Assembly (NCBI GenBank): GCA_034430595.1 | Contig: DAOUEL010000092.1 | Span: 1-64,000, forward strand | Direction of reading: 5' to 3' | DNA length: 64,000 bases | DNA from: E44-bin32 sp034430595 | GTDB taxonomy: Bacteria; Chloroflexota; Anaerolineae; Anaerolineales; E44-bin32 | Shown: positions 15,663-23,699 of the stretch, one piece after another | Numbering within the stretch: position 1 is the first letter of the stretch | How the letters are laid out: every line of letters starts with the position of its first letter | Notes under the pieces: model-generated | Databases searched by the model: none | What the model saw: only the letters and a program-made list of their open reading frames with translations | Told to the model about the DNA's origin: nothing | Position numbers and translations under genes: made by a program

Positions 15663-16130
15663 TTGATACAACTGACGCCAATTGGTGTGATCCACAGCCC
15701 CTATAAGAAGTGCGGCGATGCGCCTCGCCAGGGCAGGTTGTCGGAGGACGAAATCATCCTGGAGGTTTTCCGCCCATTTACTGGTGCTCTCAAAGAAATC
15801 CAGTGTTGCTCGCACCTGATCGTGCTTTACTGGGGTGACAGGGCCGACCGGGAGATCCTGCAATCCCGCACGCCGTTCAGCGAGATGTCGGTGGGGGTTT
15901 TCTCCAGCCGCTCTCCAAACCGCCCGAACCCGATCGCCATATGCATGGCCGATTTGATCCGTCGCGAGGGCCAATCTCTCGTGGTACGTGGGGTCGATGC
16001 CCTGGATGGCAGCCCGCTGCTGGATATCAAACCCTATGCCCCGGCTCTTGATTCCATCCCCCAGGCCACCACGGGTCACATCCCCGGCACCCTGCGCGAG
16101 ATCTCAAACGGGAGAAAGCCGGATGCGTAA
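15663..16130 (+). CDS. TsaA/TrmO-like methyltransferase
   Basis: A 155-residue single-domain TsaA protein (PF01980). Hallmarks are LTPIGVIHSPYKK at the N-terminus, GVFSSRSPNRPNPIAI in the middle and VRGVDALDGSPLLDIKPYAP at the C-terminus. In Escherichia coli TrmO this fold uses SAM to N6-methylate the t6A37 base of tRNA-Thr. A TTG start at 15,663 is chosen because AGGAG (15,653-15,657) overlaps the previous stop and sits 5 bases upstream; an ATG at 15,612 would overlap the epimerase by 43 bases. It ends inside the permease start. Its place in a transporter operon and the presence of a second TsaA protein 4 kb away suggest a small-molecule rather than tRNA substrate. Confidence 0.8.
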   Translation: MIQLTPIGVIHSPYKKCGDAPRQGRLSEDEIILEVFRPFTGALKEIQCCSHLIVLYWGDRADREILQSRTPFSEMSVGVFSSRSPNRPNPIAICMADLIRREGQSLVVRGVDALDGSPLLDIKPYAPALDSIPQATTGHIPGTLREISNGRKPDA

Positions 16131-17214
16131 GCGTATTTCCTCCAGTAGGGATCCGCTGAACCCGGCCATTGCGGCCTTCCAGCACGAGTCATCACGAAAG
16201 AAAATCCAGATCTTGGCGCTGGCGGTGCTGACCGTGCTGCTGGCCGCCGTCGCCATCAACGCCGGCGCAGCGGACACTCATCCTGTGCAGGTGCTGCGGG
16301 CGCTGCTGGGCCTGGAAGGCGGAACGTCCAGCGTGGTGATCTGGAACATCCGGATGCCGCGAGTCATCGTAGGATTGGTAGCTGGGGCGGGATTGGCGAT
16401 GGCCGGCGGCGTGATGCAAACGTGCCTGCGCAACCCGCTGGCCTCTCCGTTCACCCTGGGCATCTCCAGTGCTGCTTCTTTTGGCGCCAACTTGGCGATC
16501 GTGTTTCTGGGCGCCGGAGTACTGCACAGCAACACGCACGATGCGGTTTTCATCGCCAACCCCTATACTGTCACACTCAGCGCGTTCTTCTTTTCAGTCG
16601 CTGCCATGGTCCTGATTTTGCTCCTGGCTCGCCTGCGAGGCCTTTCACCCGAATCCGTGGTGCTGGCAGGCGTGGCCTTCGGTTCGCTGTTTGCCGCCGG
16701 TTCCGCCCTGGTGCAGTACTTCGCCGAGGATGTACAGGTGGCCGCCATGGTGTTCTGGACCTTCGGCGATCTGGGCCGCGTCTCATGGCAGGAGGTGGCG
16801 ATCCTTTCCGCCCTCACCATGACCGCCCTGATCTATTTCCTGCTGCAGCGCTGGAATTACAACGCCCTGGAAAGCGGCGAGGATGCCGCCAAGAGCCTGG
16901 GTGTTCACGTGGAGCAGACACGCCTGCGCAGCTTGTTGGCTGCCTCGCTGGTCACAGCAGCGGCGGTGGCCTTCATGGGCATCATCGGCTTTATCGGGCT
17001 GATCGCGCCGCAGATGATGCGTCGGGTGCTGGGCATCGACCACCGGTTTCTGATCCCGGCTTCGGCGGTGACCGGCGCAGCCTTATTGCTGTTCTCCGAT
17101 ACCCTGGCACGCACGCTGATTTCCCCGGTTGTCCTCCCAGTGGGCGCGATCACATCCTTCTTCGGTGCGCCGCTTTTCCTCTTCATTTTGACCAAAGGGT
17201 ATTCCAGGCGATGA
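16123..17214 (+). CDS. FecCD-type ABC transporter permease
   Basis: A 363-residue inner-membrane permease of the BtuC/FecCD/FhuB family, which moves iron-siderophore, haem or cobalamin complexes. About ten hydrophobic helices are visible, starting after a cytosolic N-terminus of about 30 residues. Family landmarks are RMPRVIVGLVAGAGLAMAGG near the N-terminus, RNPLASPFTLG, and GFIGLIAPQMMRRVLGIDHR with the loop that contacts the ATPase. The ATG at 16,123 has GGGAG 8 bases upstream and overlaps the TsaA stop by 8 bases. The gene overlaps the ATPase start by 4 bases (ATGA). With its neighbours it makes a complete importer, probably a homodimeric permease. Confidence 0.95.
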   Translation: MRKRISSSRDPLNPAIAAFQHESSRKKIQILALAVLTVLLAAVAINAGAADTHPVQVLRALLGLEGGTSSVVIWNIRMPRVIVGLVAGAGLAMAGGVMQTCLRNPLASPFTLGISSAASFGANLAIVFLGAGVLHSNTHDAVFIANPYTVTLSAFFFSVAAMVLILLLARLRGLSPESVVLAGVAFGSLFAAGSALVQYFAEDVQVAAMVFWTFGDLGRVSWQEVAILSALTMTALIYFLLQRWNYNALESGEDAAKSLGVHVEQTRLRSLLAASLVTAAAVAFMGIIGFIGLIAPQMMRRVLGIDHRFLIPASAVTGAALLLFSDTLARTLISPVVLPVGAITSFFGAPLFLFILTKGYSRR

Positions 17215-17963
17215 TTCTCGAGATCCAGGATCTTCGCTTCGAATACCCTGGTCGCCCGGTGTTGGAGGGCGTTAGCCTTGCGGTTGAGAAGGGACAGTTT
17301 GTGGCCATTCTGGGCACCAACGGGGCTGGTAAAACCACATTGCTCAAGTGTATTAACCGCATCCTTTCCCCTTCAGCGGGAGGTATTTTCATCGGCGATG
17401 ATCCGATCGCCAGCCTCAGCCGGAACGCCCTCGCCCAAAAGCTCGGCTATGTGGAACAGCAGCGCATCGGGTCTCGAGCGACGGTATTCAACACCGTGCT
17501 CTTGGGACGTAAGCCCTACATTCGTTGGGATATCACACAAACCGATATGGAGGTTGCCAGCCAGGCTTTGGAGGTTCTGGACCTAGCCGAATACGCCCTG
17601 CGCTGCCTGGACGAACTGAGCGGCGGGGAGCTGCAAAAAGTCGTCCTAGCACGCGCCCTGGCTCAGGAGCCGGAAGTGCTGCTGATGGATGAGCCCACCA
17701 ACAGCTTGGATCTAAAGAATCAATTGGAGGTGCTGACCCTGATACGCCAGGTCAGCCGCGAGCGGGGTATTGCTGCCGTGGTAGCGATGCATGATCTCAA
17801 CCTGGCGCTGCGTTTCGCGGATCTGTTTATCTTGATCAAGGACAAAACCATCTATGCTGCCGGCGGGCCGGAAGTGATCACGCCGGAGAACATCGAAACC
17901 GTCTACGCTGTTCTGGTGGATATTGCCGCTCACAAGGGCTGCCGGGTCGTCATCCCACGCTGA
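17211..17963 (+). CDS. ABC transporter ATPase, FecE/BtuD type
   Basis: A 250-residue cytosolic ATPase that powers the preceding permease. Walker A is GTNGAGKTT at about residues 36-44, the Q-loop lies around YVEQQR, the signature is LSGGELQKV near 140, Walker B is VLLMDEPTNSLD near 160, and the H-loop histidine is in AMHDLN. The pattern and length match iron-chelate/cobalamin importers. It is translationally coupled to the permease by an ATGA overlap and followed after 18 bases by the binding protein, an order typical of Gram-positive-like and Chloroflexota loci. Confidence 0.95.
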   Translation: MILEIQDLRFEYPGRPVLEGVSLAVEKGQFVAILGTNGAGKTTLLKCINRILSPSAGGIFIGDDPIASLSRNALAQKLGYVEQQRIGSRATVFNTVLLGRKPYIRWDITQTDMEVASQALEVLDLAEYALRCLDELSGGELQKVVLARALAQEPEVLLMDEPTNSLDLKNQLEVLTLIRQVSRERGIAAVVAMHDLNLALRFADLFILIKDKTIYAAGGPEVITPENIETVYAVLVDIAAHKGCRVVIPR

Positions 17964-17981
17964 GAACTCAGGAGATACCCC

Positions 17982-19091
17982 ATGAAACCCCGTGCCCTTT
18001 TTGTTTTATCCGTTCTGCCCTTGTTCCTCCTCGGCGGGTGCCGATCGGCGGCTCAGATTGGTGGTGAAAATACCACCGTGACTGATTTGTTAGGCCGGGA
18101 CGTTACGATCCCTGCCGCTGTTCAGCGCGTGGTGGCGATAGGCCCTGGCGCGCTGCGCCTGTATGTCTACGCAGGAAACCTGGATTTCGTGTTCGGAGTG
18201 GAACAGATGGAGACCGGCGATGTGAGCGGCAAACCATATATGCTTGCCAATCCGGCTCTGGCGACACTCCCCATCATTGGGCAGGGAGGTCCCAATAATG
18301 CTCCTGATCCCGAGAAAATCCTGATGGTCTCACCGGATGTGATCTTCAGCACCTATGCCACAGATGCATCCGCTGCCGATGAGTTGCAGGCCAAAACCGG
18401 CATCCCGGTGGTCGTGATCAGTTACGGTCCCGGCGGCTTTGGCACCACGGCGATTTTTGACGACGTGGTGCAGAATTCGCTGCGCCTGATCGGGGAAATC
18501 TCCGGGCAAAACGAAAAAGCCCAGACTGCGGTGGATTTCCTCCAGGGGGCCAGGCAGGATCTGGAATCCCGCACAGCAGACATCCCTGAAGACAACAAGC
18601 CGACGGTGTATGTGGGCGGGTTGGGCTCGAGGGGAACGCACGGAATCGAGAGCACCCAGGGCCGGTACTCACTGCTGGATGTGATCCATGCCCGAAACGT
18701 GGTCGATGAAACTGGGAAGAGCGGCTCGATCATGATCGATAAGGAAAAACTGCTAGCCTGGGATCCCGATATGATTTTCATCGATCTGGGCGGTATTGCC
18801 GCCGTGCTGGAGGATTACCAGAAGAACCCTGTTTTTTACGAATCCCTCTCGGCAGTGAAGGACGGCCAGATTTATGCTCAACTACCATTCAATTACTACA
18901 ACACCAACCTCGACACCGCCATCGCCGACGCGTATTTCATCGGAAAGGTGATGTATCCGAATGCTTTTGCGGACATTGATCCCGAACAGAAAGCCGACGA
19001 AATCTATCAAGCCCTGCTCGGCCGCCCTGTCTATTCTCAGATGGCCGAGACATTTGGAGGATTTGAGGTGCTGAACCTGGACAATCCGTGA
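17982..19091 (+). CDS. Substrate-binding lipoprotein of the iron-type ABC importer
   Basis: A 369-residue exported binding protein of the Peripla_BP_2 (class III, BtuF/FhuD-like) fold. The signal peptide ends in a lipobox, FLLGGC, with the lipidated cysteine at residue 20. The mature part has TVTDLLGRDVTIP and RVVAIGPGA in the first lobe, KILMVSPDVIFSTY at the hinge region and YAQLPFNYYNTNLDTAIADAYF in the second lobe. Related proteins bind iron chelates, haem or corrinoids; the ligand is not predictable here. A GGAG ribosome site precedes the ATG. It is anchored outside the cytoplasmic membrane and completes the FecCD-type system. Confidence 0.93.
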   Translation: MKPRALFVLSVLPLFLLGGCRSAAQIGGENTTVTDLLGRDVTIPAAVQRVVAIGPGALRLYVYAGNLDFVFGVEQMETGDVSGKPYMLANPALATLPIIGQGGPNNAPDPEKILMVSPDVIFSTYATDASAADELQAKTGIPVVVISYGPGGFGTTAIFDDVVQNSLRLIGEISGQNEKAQTAVDFLQGARQDLESRTADIPEDNKPTVYVGGLGSRGTHGIESTQGRYSLLDVIHARNVVDETGKSGSIMIDKEKLLAWDPDMIFIDLGGIAAVLEDYQKNPVFYESLSAVKDGQIYAQLPFNYYNTNLDTAIADAYFIGKVMYPNAFADIDPEQKADEIYQALLGRPVYSQMAETFGGFEVLNLDNP

Positions 19092-19103
19092 GGCAGGCGC
19101 AAC

Positions 19104-20115
19104 ATGACGGATTTTCCTGACCACGCTCTACTGAAGCAGCGACAGCAGCTGCGGGAGATCGGCCAGGGCTTCCGGAGATCCCAGATCCTGCTGGCCTGTG
19201 TCGAGCTGGGGGTTTTTGAGGCCTTGCAGCGGGGGTTGGTCACGGCTGGGGGAGGAGGGGGAGACGGTTGGAGCCAGCCTGCGCGGGACGGAGCTGCTGC
19301 TCAATGCCGCCGCCCTCGGACTGGTGGAGAAGGACGAGGATCGTTTCACCAATAAGCCCTTGGTCGCAGCATGTCTGTTGCTGGGAACGCCTGGTACCCT
19401 GGCGTGCAGCTTCCAGTTGCCAGCTGCTTTCTACCCGCGATGGGGTCATCTGGTGGAGGCCGTGCGCACCGGAACAAGCCCTGGAAATAACCGCCGCGAC
19501 GAAAAGCCCGAATCCTGAATCGAGAATTTCGTCTAAGGACTCTACAATATGGCATGGCCCATCGCACGGGTAATTGCCGAGAGCATGGCGTTGCCAGAGA
19601 ACTGGCCGCTGCGACTGATCGATGTGGGTGGATGTCATGGTACCTACAGCATGGCATTGGCAAGGCGCTACCCGCGTTTGCATGCCACCGTTTTCAAACA
19701 ACCGCTTGTTGTACCGATGGCGCGCCAAATCATCGCCAAGGTTGGCATAGCGGAGCGCGTGACCGTTCAGGAAGGCGATTTTCAAAAAGAGGGCTTAGGG
19801 CAGGACTATGATTTGACCCTTGTTTTTGGGGTACTCAACGGTGAGCCGTTAGGAGGCTGCCCGGTCCTGATCCGCAAGGTGTTTGCGGCCTTGAAGCTTG
19901 GCGGCCAGATTGTGCTGCGCCACTTCGTGCTCGATCCCAATCGGGCCGGGCTACCTGAGGCTACCATCTTCGCTTTACAAATGCTGCTGGCAACTAAGAC
20001 TGGGGGTCTTGACACGCGTGCAGATTGGGTGGAATGGCTAGAATATGCCGGGTTTCTCGCGCCTCAAGAAAATAATCTTCCAGCCTCGGTCGGTTCAAGC
20101 CTGATCGTTGCCTAA
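19104..20115 (+). pseudogene. Decayed O-methyltransferase (acetylserotonin-methyltransferase-like)
   Basis: Together the frames rebuild an O-methyltransferase (PF00891 type) with an N-terminal winged-helix dimerisation domain and a Rossmann domain carrying motif I LIDVGGCHGTYS near 19,614-19,650. Three lesions break it. A frameshift lies in a G-rich run around 19,249-19,262, moving the frame from VELGVFEALQRG to LRGTELLLNAAALGL. Then, in the second frame, TGA at 19,516-19,518 stands where a Trp is plausible, and TAA at 19,534-19,536 follows. Translation then continues cleanly from 19,549 to 20,115. It starts 12 bases after the binding-protein stop, so it was the last enzyme of the fur operon. 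A sequencing error could explain one lesion, hardly all three. Confidence 0.75.
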
Positions 20116-20160
20116 AAACCAAAGAAATGAAGATCTATAGAATTGTCCGGAGGAGTCGGC

Positions 20161-20523
20161 ATGGTGAAATGCGAACGTTGCGGTGAAAGGATTCATGAGG
20201 GAGACGAAATGGATTATTACGGGCAGGTCTTATGCGAGGAGTGCTATATGCAGGCTCTCTCACCAGCCCAGGCTTGTGATCCTTGGGCGGTACGCAGCGC
20301 ACAAACACTTTCTCAACTCGACGAGGACTATGCAAGCCTGACCGAGACGCAATCGAAAATCCTGCAGGTTTTGAGGGAAACCGGCGGGGCGACTGCGGAG
20401 ACTCTCGCGCAGGAGCTTGCGATGAGCCTACCCGAACTGGGGCGGGAGTTTGCCACGTTGCGCCACATGGAAAAGATTCGCGGCCAGATGAGGGATGGGC
20501 AGAAGGTGATCTGTCTCTGGTAA
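20161..20523 (+). CDS. Zinc-ribbon plus winged-helix small protein
   Basis: A 120-residue cytosolic protein. The N-terminus has two cysteine pairs, C4/C7 (CERC) and CEEC at about 29-32, spaced like a treble-clef or LIM-type zinc knuckle. After a linker of about 30 residues, residues about 65-120 fit a winged helix (ILQVLRETGGATAETLAQEL, then LATLRHMEKI and a wing ending CLW). GGAGGAG lies just before the ATG at 20,161. It may be a DNA-binding regulator or a rubrerythrin-like accessory; I do not recognise a named family. It follows the decayed methyltransferase at 45 bases in the same direction and could be the operon's last gene. Confidence 0.65.
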   Translation: MVKCERCGERIHEGDEMDYYGQVLCEECYMQALSPAQACDPWAVRSAQTLSQLDEDYASLTETQSKILQVLRETGGATAETLAQELAMSLPELGREFATLRHMEKIRGQMRDGQKVICLW

Positions 20524-21026
20524 GTTGAAGCCCAAACGGATGATTTGACTCAGCTTCGCAATGAAACTCCTTGGTACTCGCTCCGGAGTGCAACCAGTTT
20601 AGGTATGGGAACTTCTCCTCTGACTGCGTTTTCTGCTGTTCGGGACACCTTGCAATAAAAGCATGAATTTGGGTTGAACGAGAATCGGCGCCTAAGCATT
20701 GGTAGGGGTACAAGCGATTTTATATTAGCAGGTCGCCCATGAAGGCCTAACCTTATAGCTGTCAGGTACTTGGATCGGATTAAAAGCTTCAGATTGGCTC
20801 CAATTACTTGGCCGGGAGCTCGAACTTCCGCTGGGCGCCTCTGACAGCTATACCTAAGCGCAGCAAGACTCCACCGAGTCTCGCTGCGCGTATGCTCAAG
20901 GCAATGCTTGGGTGCGTATTGATAAACGTCACCGCAGGTTGACCGAAGGTCCTAAGATTTAATCGTTATAGAGTGCAGACCAGCTGGCAGGATCCCATGA
21001 CGAGCATTCACTCGAACATTATGAAT
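20524..21026. other. Gap with hairpins, no gene seen
   Basis: About 500 bases between two convergent genes. TAGCTGTCAG (20,757-20,766) and CTGACAGCTA (20,840-20,849) are inverted copies about 75 bases apart. Directly after the second copy is the strong hairpin at 20,858-20,889 listed separately. No frame has a ribosome site. The cluster of inverted repeats suggests a structured transcript end or the remains of a mobile element. Confidence 0.45.
20858..20889. terminator. Strong hairpin between convergent genes
   Basis: GCGCAGC pairs with GCTGCGC and AGACTC with GAGTCT, separated by one A/C mismatch and closed by a CACC loop: a stem of 13 pairs in 32 bases. It lies between the zinc-ribbon gene (plus) and dps (minus). 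No T run follows on either side, so it is either a factor-dependent or bidirectional terminator, or part of a larger structured RNA. Confidence 0.4.
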
Positions 21027-21467
21027 CTATTTGGCTTGCCATGCTTTCAACATCCAGAGATGCCCTTCCAGGCTATCATGGATTTCATCAAGCAAGTTCA
21101 CCGTCGTACGATCGTCTGCCTCTTCAGCGGTTGTGATTGAGGCAAGAAGCTTCTGGGTTAAGAATTCAACGTCACCTACAACTCTTGCTATCATTGTAGC
21201 GGGCTTGGGCAGCTCGCCATCTTCTTCGATCGATGCTGTCTCTAGCATATGCCCCAGGGTATGCAGCGGGATGCTCTCCAGGCCCACGACTCGCTCCGCT
21301 AGTTCGTCAATCACATCGCCGATTTCTGTATACATCTCCTCAAACTTCTCATGGAGCATGTAAAAGTTCTCGCCCTTCACATTCCAGTGGTAATGGCGCA
21401 TCTTCTGATAAAAAACGGTGAAATCTGCAATCAAGGTGTTGAGCTGGTCAGCAATGGCTTTGGACAT
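21027..21467 (-). CDS. dps: Dps-type mini-ferritin
   Basis: A 146-residue protein of the Dps family, which forms dodecameric shells that oxidise and store iron and protect DNA from peroxide. Intersubunit ferroxidase ligands are all present with canonical spacing: H27 (HYHWN), H39 (LHE), D54 and E58 (DVIDELAER). The C-terminus is short with one Lys, so DNA binding by a basic tail is unlikely. The start at 21,467 has CAGGAGG 5 bases upstream; a longer frame to 21,524 has none and would run through the promoter. It is alone, on the minus strand, close to the right tRNA-Arg scar, and fits the iron theme of the region. Confidence 0.93.
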   Translation of the reverse strand: MSKAIADQLNTLIADFTVFYQKMRHYHWNVKGENFYMLHEKFEEMYTEIGDVIDELAERVVGLESIPLHTLGHMLETASIEEDGELPKPATMIARVVGDVEFLTQKLLASITTAEEADDRTTVNLLDEIHDSLEGHLWMLKAWQAK

Positions 21468-21523
21468 GGTGCCTCCTGAGAAAAGTTGATCACTCTTGTA
21501 GATTACGGGGTAATTCACAAGCA

Positions 21524-21532
21524 ATTATAACA
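21524..21532 (-). promoter_or_regulatory. Extended -10 promoter for dps
   Basis: On the minus strand TGTTATAAT is an extended -10 element (TG-N-TATAAT) about 57 bases before the dps start codon. No convincing -35 hexamer is present, as expected for extended -10 promoters. No PerR or TTGCAATA-type box is evident. Confidence 0.5.
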
Positions 21533-22031
21533 AACTAGTCCAGGGCCCTCCGACCTTATCCATGGAAGTTTGTCTGGAACTTGATCGGTTATTAAGTGGA
21601 TTGGGAGATGATGTCTCATAGCGTGGTGTAGAAGCAGACCGAAAAAGTGGTCATCGTGTACATCCGCAAGGTGGGCGCGGATCCAGAGAGTGATTTCCTG
21701 CAAGAGGGAACGCAGCTCGTTACCCAACTTGACATGCCTCTTATAAGCCGGTCCAGCTGTATAGGTAAAATCAGGAAACGGACACAGGGCATTCTCTTAA
21801 AATCGAATACCGAATGAAGCCCTTTTATATCTGCATTTCAATGGACGTATGTGCAGGTTGAACTGCTTACTGGATTGAAACAGTTGAGTTAGAATAGATC
21901 GAGCTAAACCAGGCAGGTTTCACGAACACCGCATATCGAAAAGCCATCCTTGAGAACCCGACCAGACGGGCCAAAGCTTCCGGCTTTAACACGCTAACTA
22001 TTGGATCGAAACACTCTAAATCAAGAGAGCC
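21533..22031. other. Gap upstream of dps without a gene
   Basis: About 500 bases. One minus-strand frame of 70 codons (21,515-21,727) is open and His-rich but would overlap the dps promoter and has no family match that I recognise. I see no other structure of note before the right tRNA-Arg repeat. Confidence 0.45.
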
Positions 22032-22184
22032 GTTGACTCAGTGGAAATAGGAAGTCGATTGTAACAAGGGAGGAATCGCCCAACGAATTCGCTTCGATTG
22101 ATAGTCCTTTGGCCTTGAATCGATTCGAACCTCGGTCGACCTTCTAATCCGACGGTTGTGCGTTCGAATCGCACCAGAGGCGCC
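22032..22184 (+). repeat. Right direct repeat ending in a tRNA-Arg(UCU) 3' half
   Basis: Positions 22,141-22,184 repeat the tRNA 3' half found at 466-509: 37 identical bases from the anticodon loop through the T-arm, one G-to-A change in the acceptor, then GGCGCC. The terminal A of the left copy is T here, so the encoded CCA end is lost. Upstream similarity to the left copy begins near GTTGACTC (22,032). The 5' half of the tRNA is missing as well. The gene-dense, housekeeping-like right part of the window starts about 180 bases downstream, which makes this a plausible island boundary. Confidence 0.7.
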
Positions 22185-22276
22185 TCATCGTCCGTAAGAA
22201 CCCTCAACGAAAGGCCGATTCAAATCCACTTCGGCTCAGGTGACGGAGGATGGCCTGACAGGCGTGCTTCGCCCCA

Positions 22277-22306
22277 TTTGCAATAGCCGAGCTGCGTAGG
22301 CTAAAA
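22277..22306 (+). promoter_or_regulatory. Promoter for the dihydroorotate-dehydrogenase-like gene
   Basis: TTGCAA (22,277-22,282) and TAAAAT (22,301-22,306) are 18 bases apart and about 60 bases before the start codon. This is a reasonable sigma-70 match. The leader is short and shows no hairpin. Confidence 0.5.
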
Positions 22307-22365
22307 TCGATCGAGCGGCGCTTTGAATCCCTGAATCGGCAAATTCTTAAGCTACGGAGGCGAAC

Positions 22366-23364
22366 ATGGCAGATCTGCGAACATCCTACCTCGGGCTCGA
22401 ACTAAAACACCCGATCGTCCCTTCAGCGTCCCCTCTCTCGCGTGAACTCGACAGTTTGAAGCAGCTTGAAGATGCCGGGGCTTCCGCGGTCGTCCTGTAT
22501 TCTCTCTTTGAAGAACAGGTTTCACTTGAGAGCGGGGAGTTCTCCCAGCTTTTCCAGAGTGGGAAGCTGAGCACAGCGGAGATCAGTGCCTATTTCCCGC
22601 AGCAGAATGAGTACCCGCGCGACCCATTAGCCTACGTTGAGCATGTGCGCAAGGCAAAGGAAGCACTTGAGATCCCGATCATTGCCAGCATGAACGGCAC
22701 CAGCAAAGGCGGCTGGTTAAAGTATGCAAAGATGATTTCAGAGGCGGGCGCAGATGGATTGGAAATCAATCTCTACATCCTCCCGGCTTCGGATACGTTC
22801 ATGGGGATGGATATTGAGAATCTCTACTTTGACGTCCTGAAATCAGTTAAGGAATCCGTGGATATCCCGGTCGCGGTTAAGTTAAGCCCCTTTTTCAGCG
22901 CTTTGCCTGAGTTTGCCAGCAGGTTGGTGGATTCAGGGGCGGACGCCCTGGTTCTGTTTAACCGCTTCTATCAACCCGATATCGATGTCAAGAGCCGGCA
23001 GCTGGTCCCACGCCTCTCCCTCAGCCGGGAGGAGGACATTCTGCTTCCGCTGCGCTGGATCGCCATACTTTATGGACAGATCGAAGCATCGCTTGCCCTG
23101 ACGACGGGTGTTCATTCCGCAAATAACGCCCTGAAAGCGATTCTTGCCGGCGCAGACATTGCCCAGGTATGCTCGGTGCTGCTCTCGAAGGGGATTCCTT
23201 TCTTGGCTGAAATTATCACCGATCTCAATCGTGAGTTGGAGGAGATGGGCGTAGCCACACTGGCTGAAATCCGAGGCTCGCTGAGCCTGGTGGAGCAGGT
23301 TGAACCGACGGCCTACGAACGGGCTGGATACGTGAAACTGCTCCAGAGCTACGGCCGGATCTAA
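22366..23364 (+). CDS. Dihydroorotate dehydrogenase-like flavoprotein
   Basis: A 332-residue TIM-barrel protein of the DHOD-like group (COG0167). The N-terminus TSYLGLELKHPIVPSASPLS matches the opening strand of class 1 enzymes. IPIIASMNGTSKGGW, GLEINLYILP, PVAVKLSPFF and a C-terminal phosphate-binding segment (LTTGVHSANNALKAILAGAD) place FMN. The catalytic Cys/Ser loop typical of PyrD is not evident, so pyrimidine synthesis is uncertain. Paralogs of this kind occur in many anaerobes as DHOD-like proteins of unknown electron acceptor, often near pyruvate:ferredoxin oxidoreductase. GGAGG precedes the ATG. It is the first housekeeping-like gene to the right of the tRNA-Arg scar. Confidence 0.85.
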   Translation: MADLRTSYLGLELKHPIVPSASPLSRELDSLKQLEDAGASAVVLYSLFEEQVSLESGEFSQLFQSGKLSTAEISAYFPQQNEYPRDPLAYVEHVRKAKEALEIPIIASMNGTSKGGWLKYAKMISEAGADGLEINLYILPASDTFMGMDIENLYFDVLKSVKESVDIPVAVKLSPFFSALPEFASRLVDSGADALVLFNRFYQPDIDVKSRQLVPRLSLSREEDILLPLRWIAILYGQIEASLALTTGVHSANNALKAILAGADIAQVCSVLLSKGIPFLAEIITDLNRELEEMGVATLAEIRGSLSLVEQVEPTAYERAGYVKLLQSYGRI

Positions 23365-23699
23365 GCCAGGCTATGGGATAGCGAGGTGGGTGCCGGAGAG
23401 TATCCACCTCGTTCCAATCATTCTCCTCGGCTTCCCCTAACGCCACCTTACAGGAACCTTTCAATCCCACCACACGAAGAAAAATCAATGGCATAATGCG
23501 GGCGTACCTTAACACGGGCAACCTCCGCCCGTACATCCCTCCGCCTTGGTCGCCTTCGGGCGGCCTTGTGCGTTTAATCGCCAGCCTGACATTCAAACAA
23601 TCTGCGGAGGGTGTTCACACGATCTTCACAGCTAACCGTTATCCTTCCACCAGATTGAGGATCGAAACCTCGAACACACTTGATGACAGGAGGAAGAAG
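23365..23699. other. Gap before the small secreted protein
   Basis: About 335 bases. A run of open codons continuous with the next gene exists from 23,496, but the strong GGAGG ribosome site just before 23,700 marks the real start. No convincing promoter or hairpin was identified. Confidence 0.4.

Noticed and set aside
16422..17963. A very long open frame continuing from within the permease into the ATPase
   Set aside because: The upstream part is the wrong frame of the FecCD permease (Arg/Gly/Cys-rich, no helices); the ATPase has its own ATG at 17,211.
21515..21727. His-rich 70-codon frame on the minus strand
   Set aside because: It overlaps the dps promoter, has no ribosome site and matches no family I know.
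22016..22207. Minus-strand open frame over the right tRNA remnant
   Set aside because: Same artefact: it reads the complementary strand of the tRNA-Arg 3' half.
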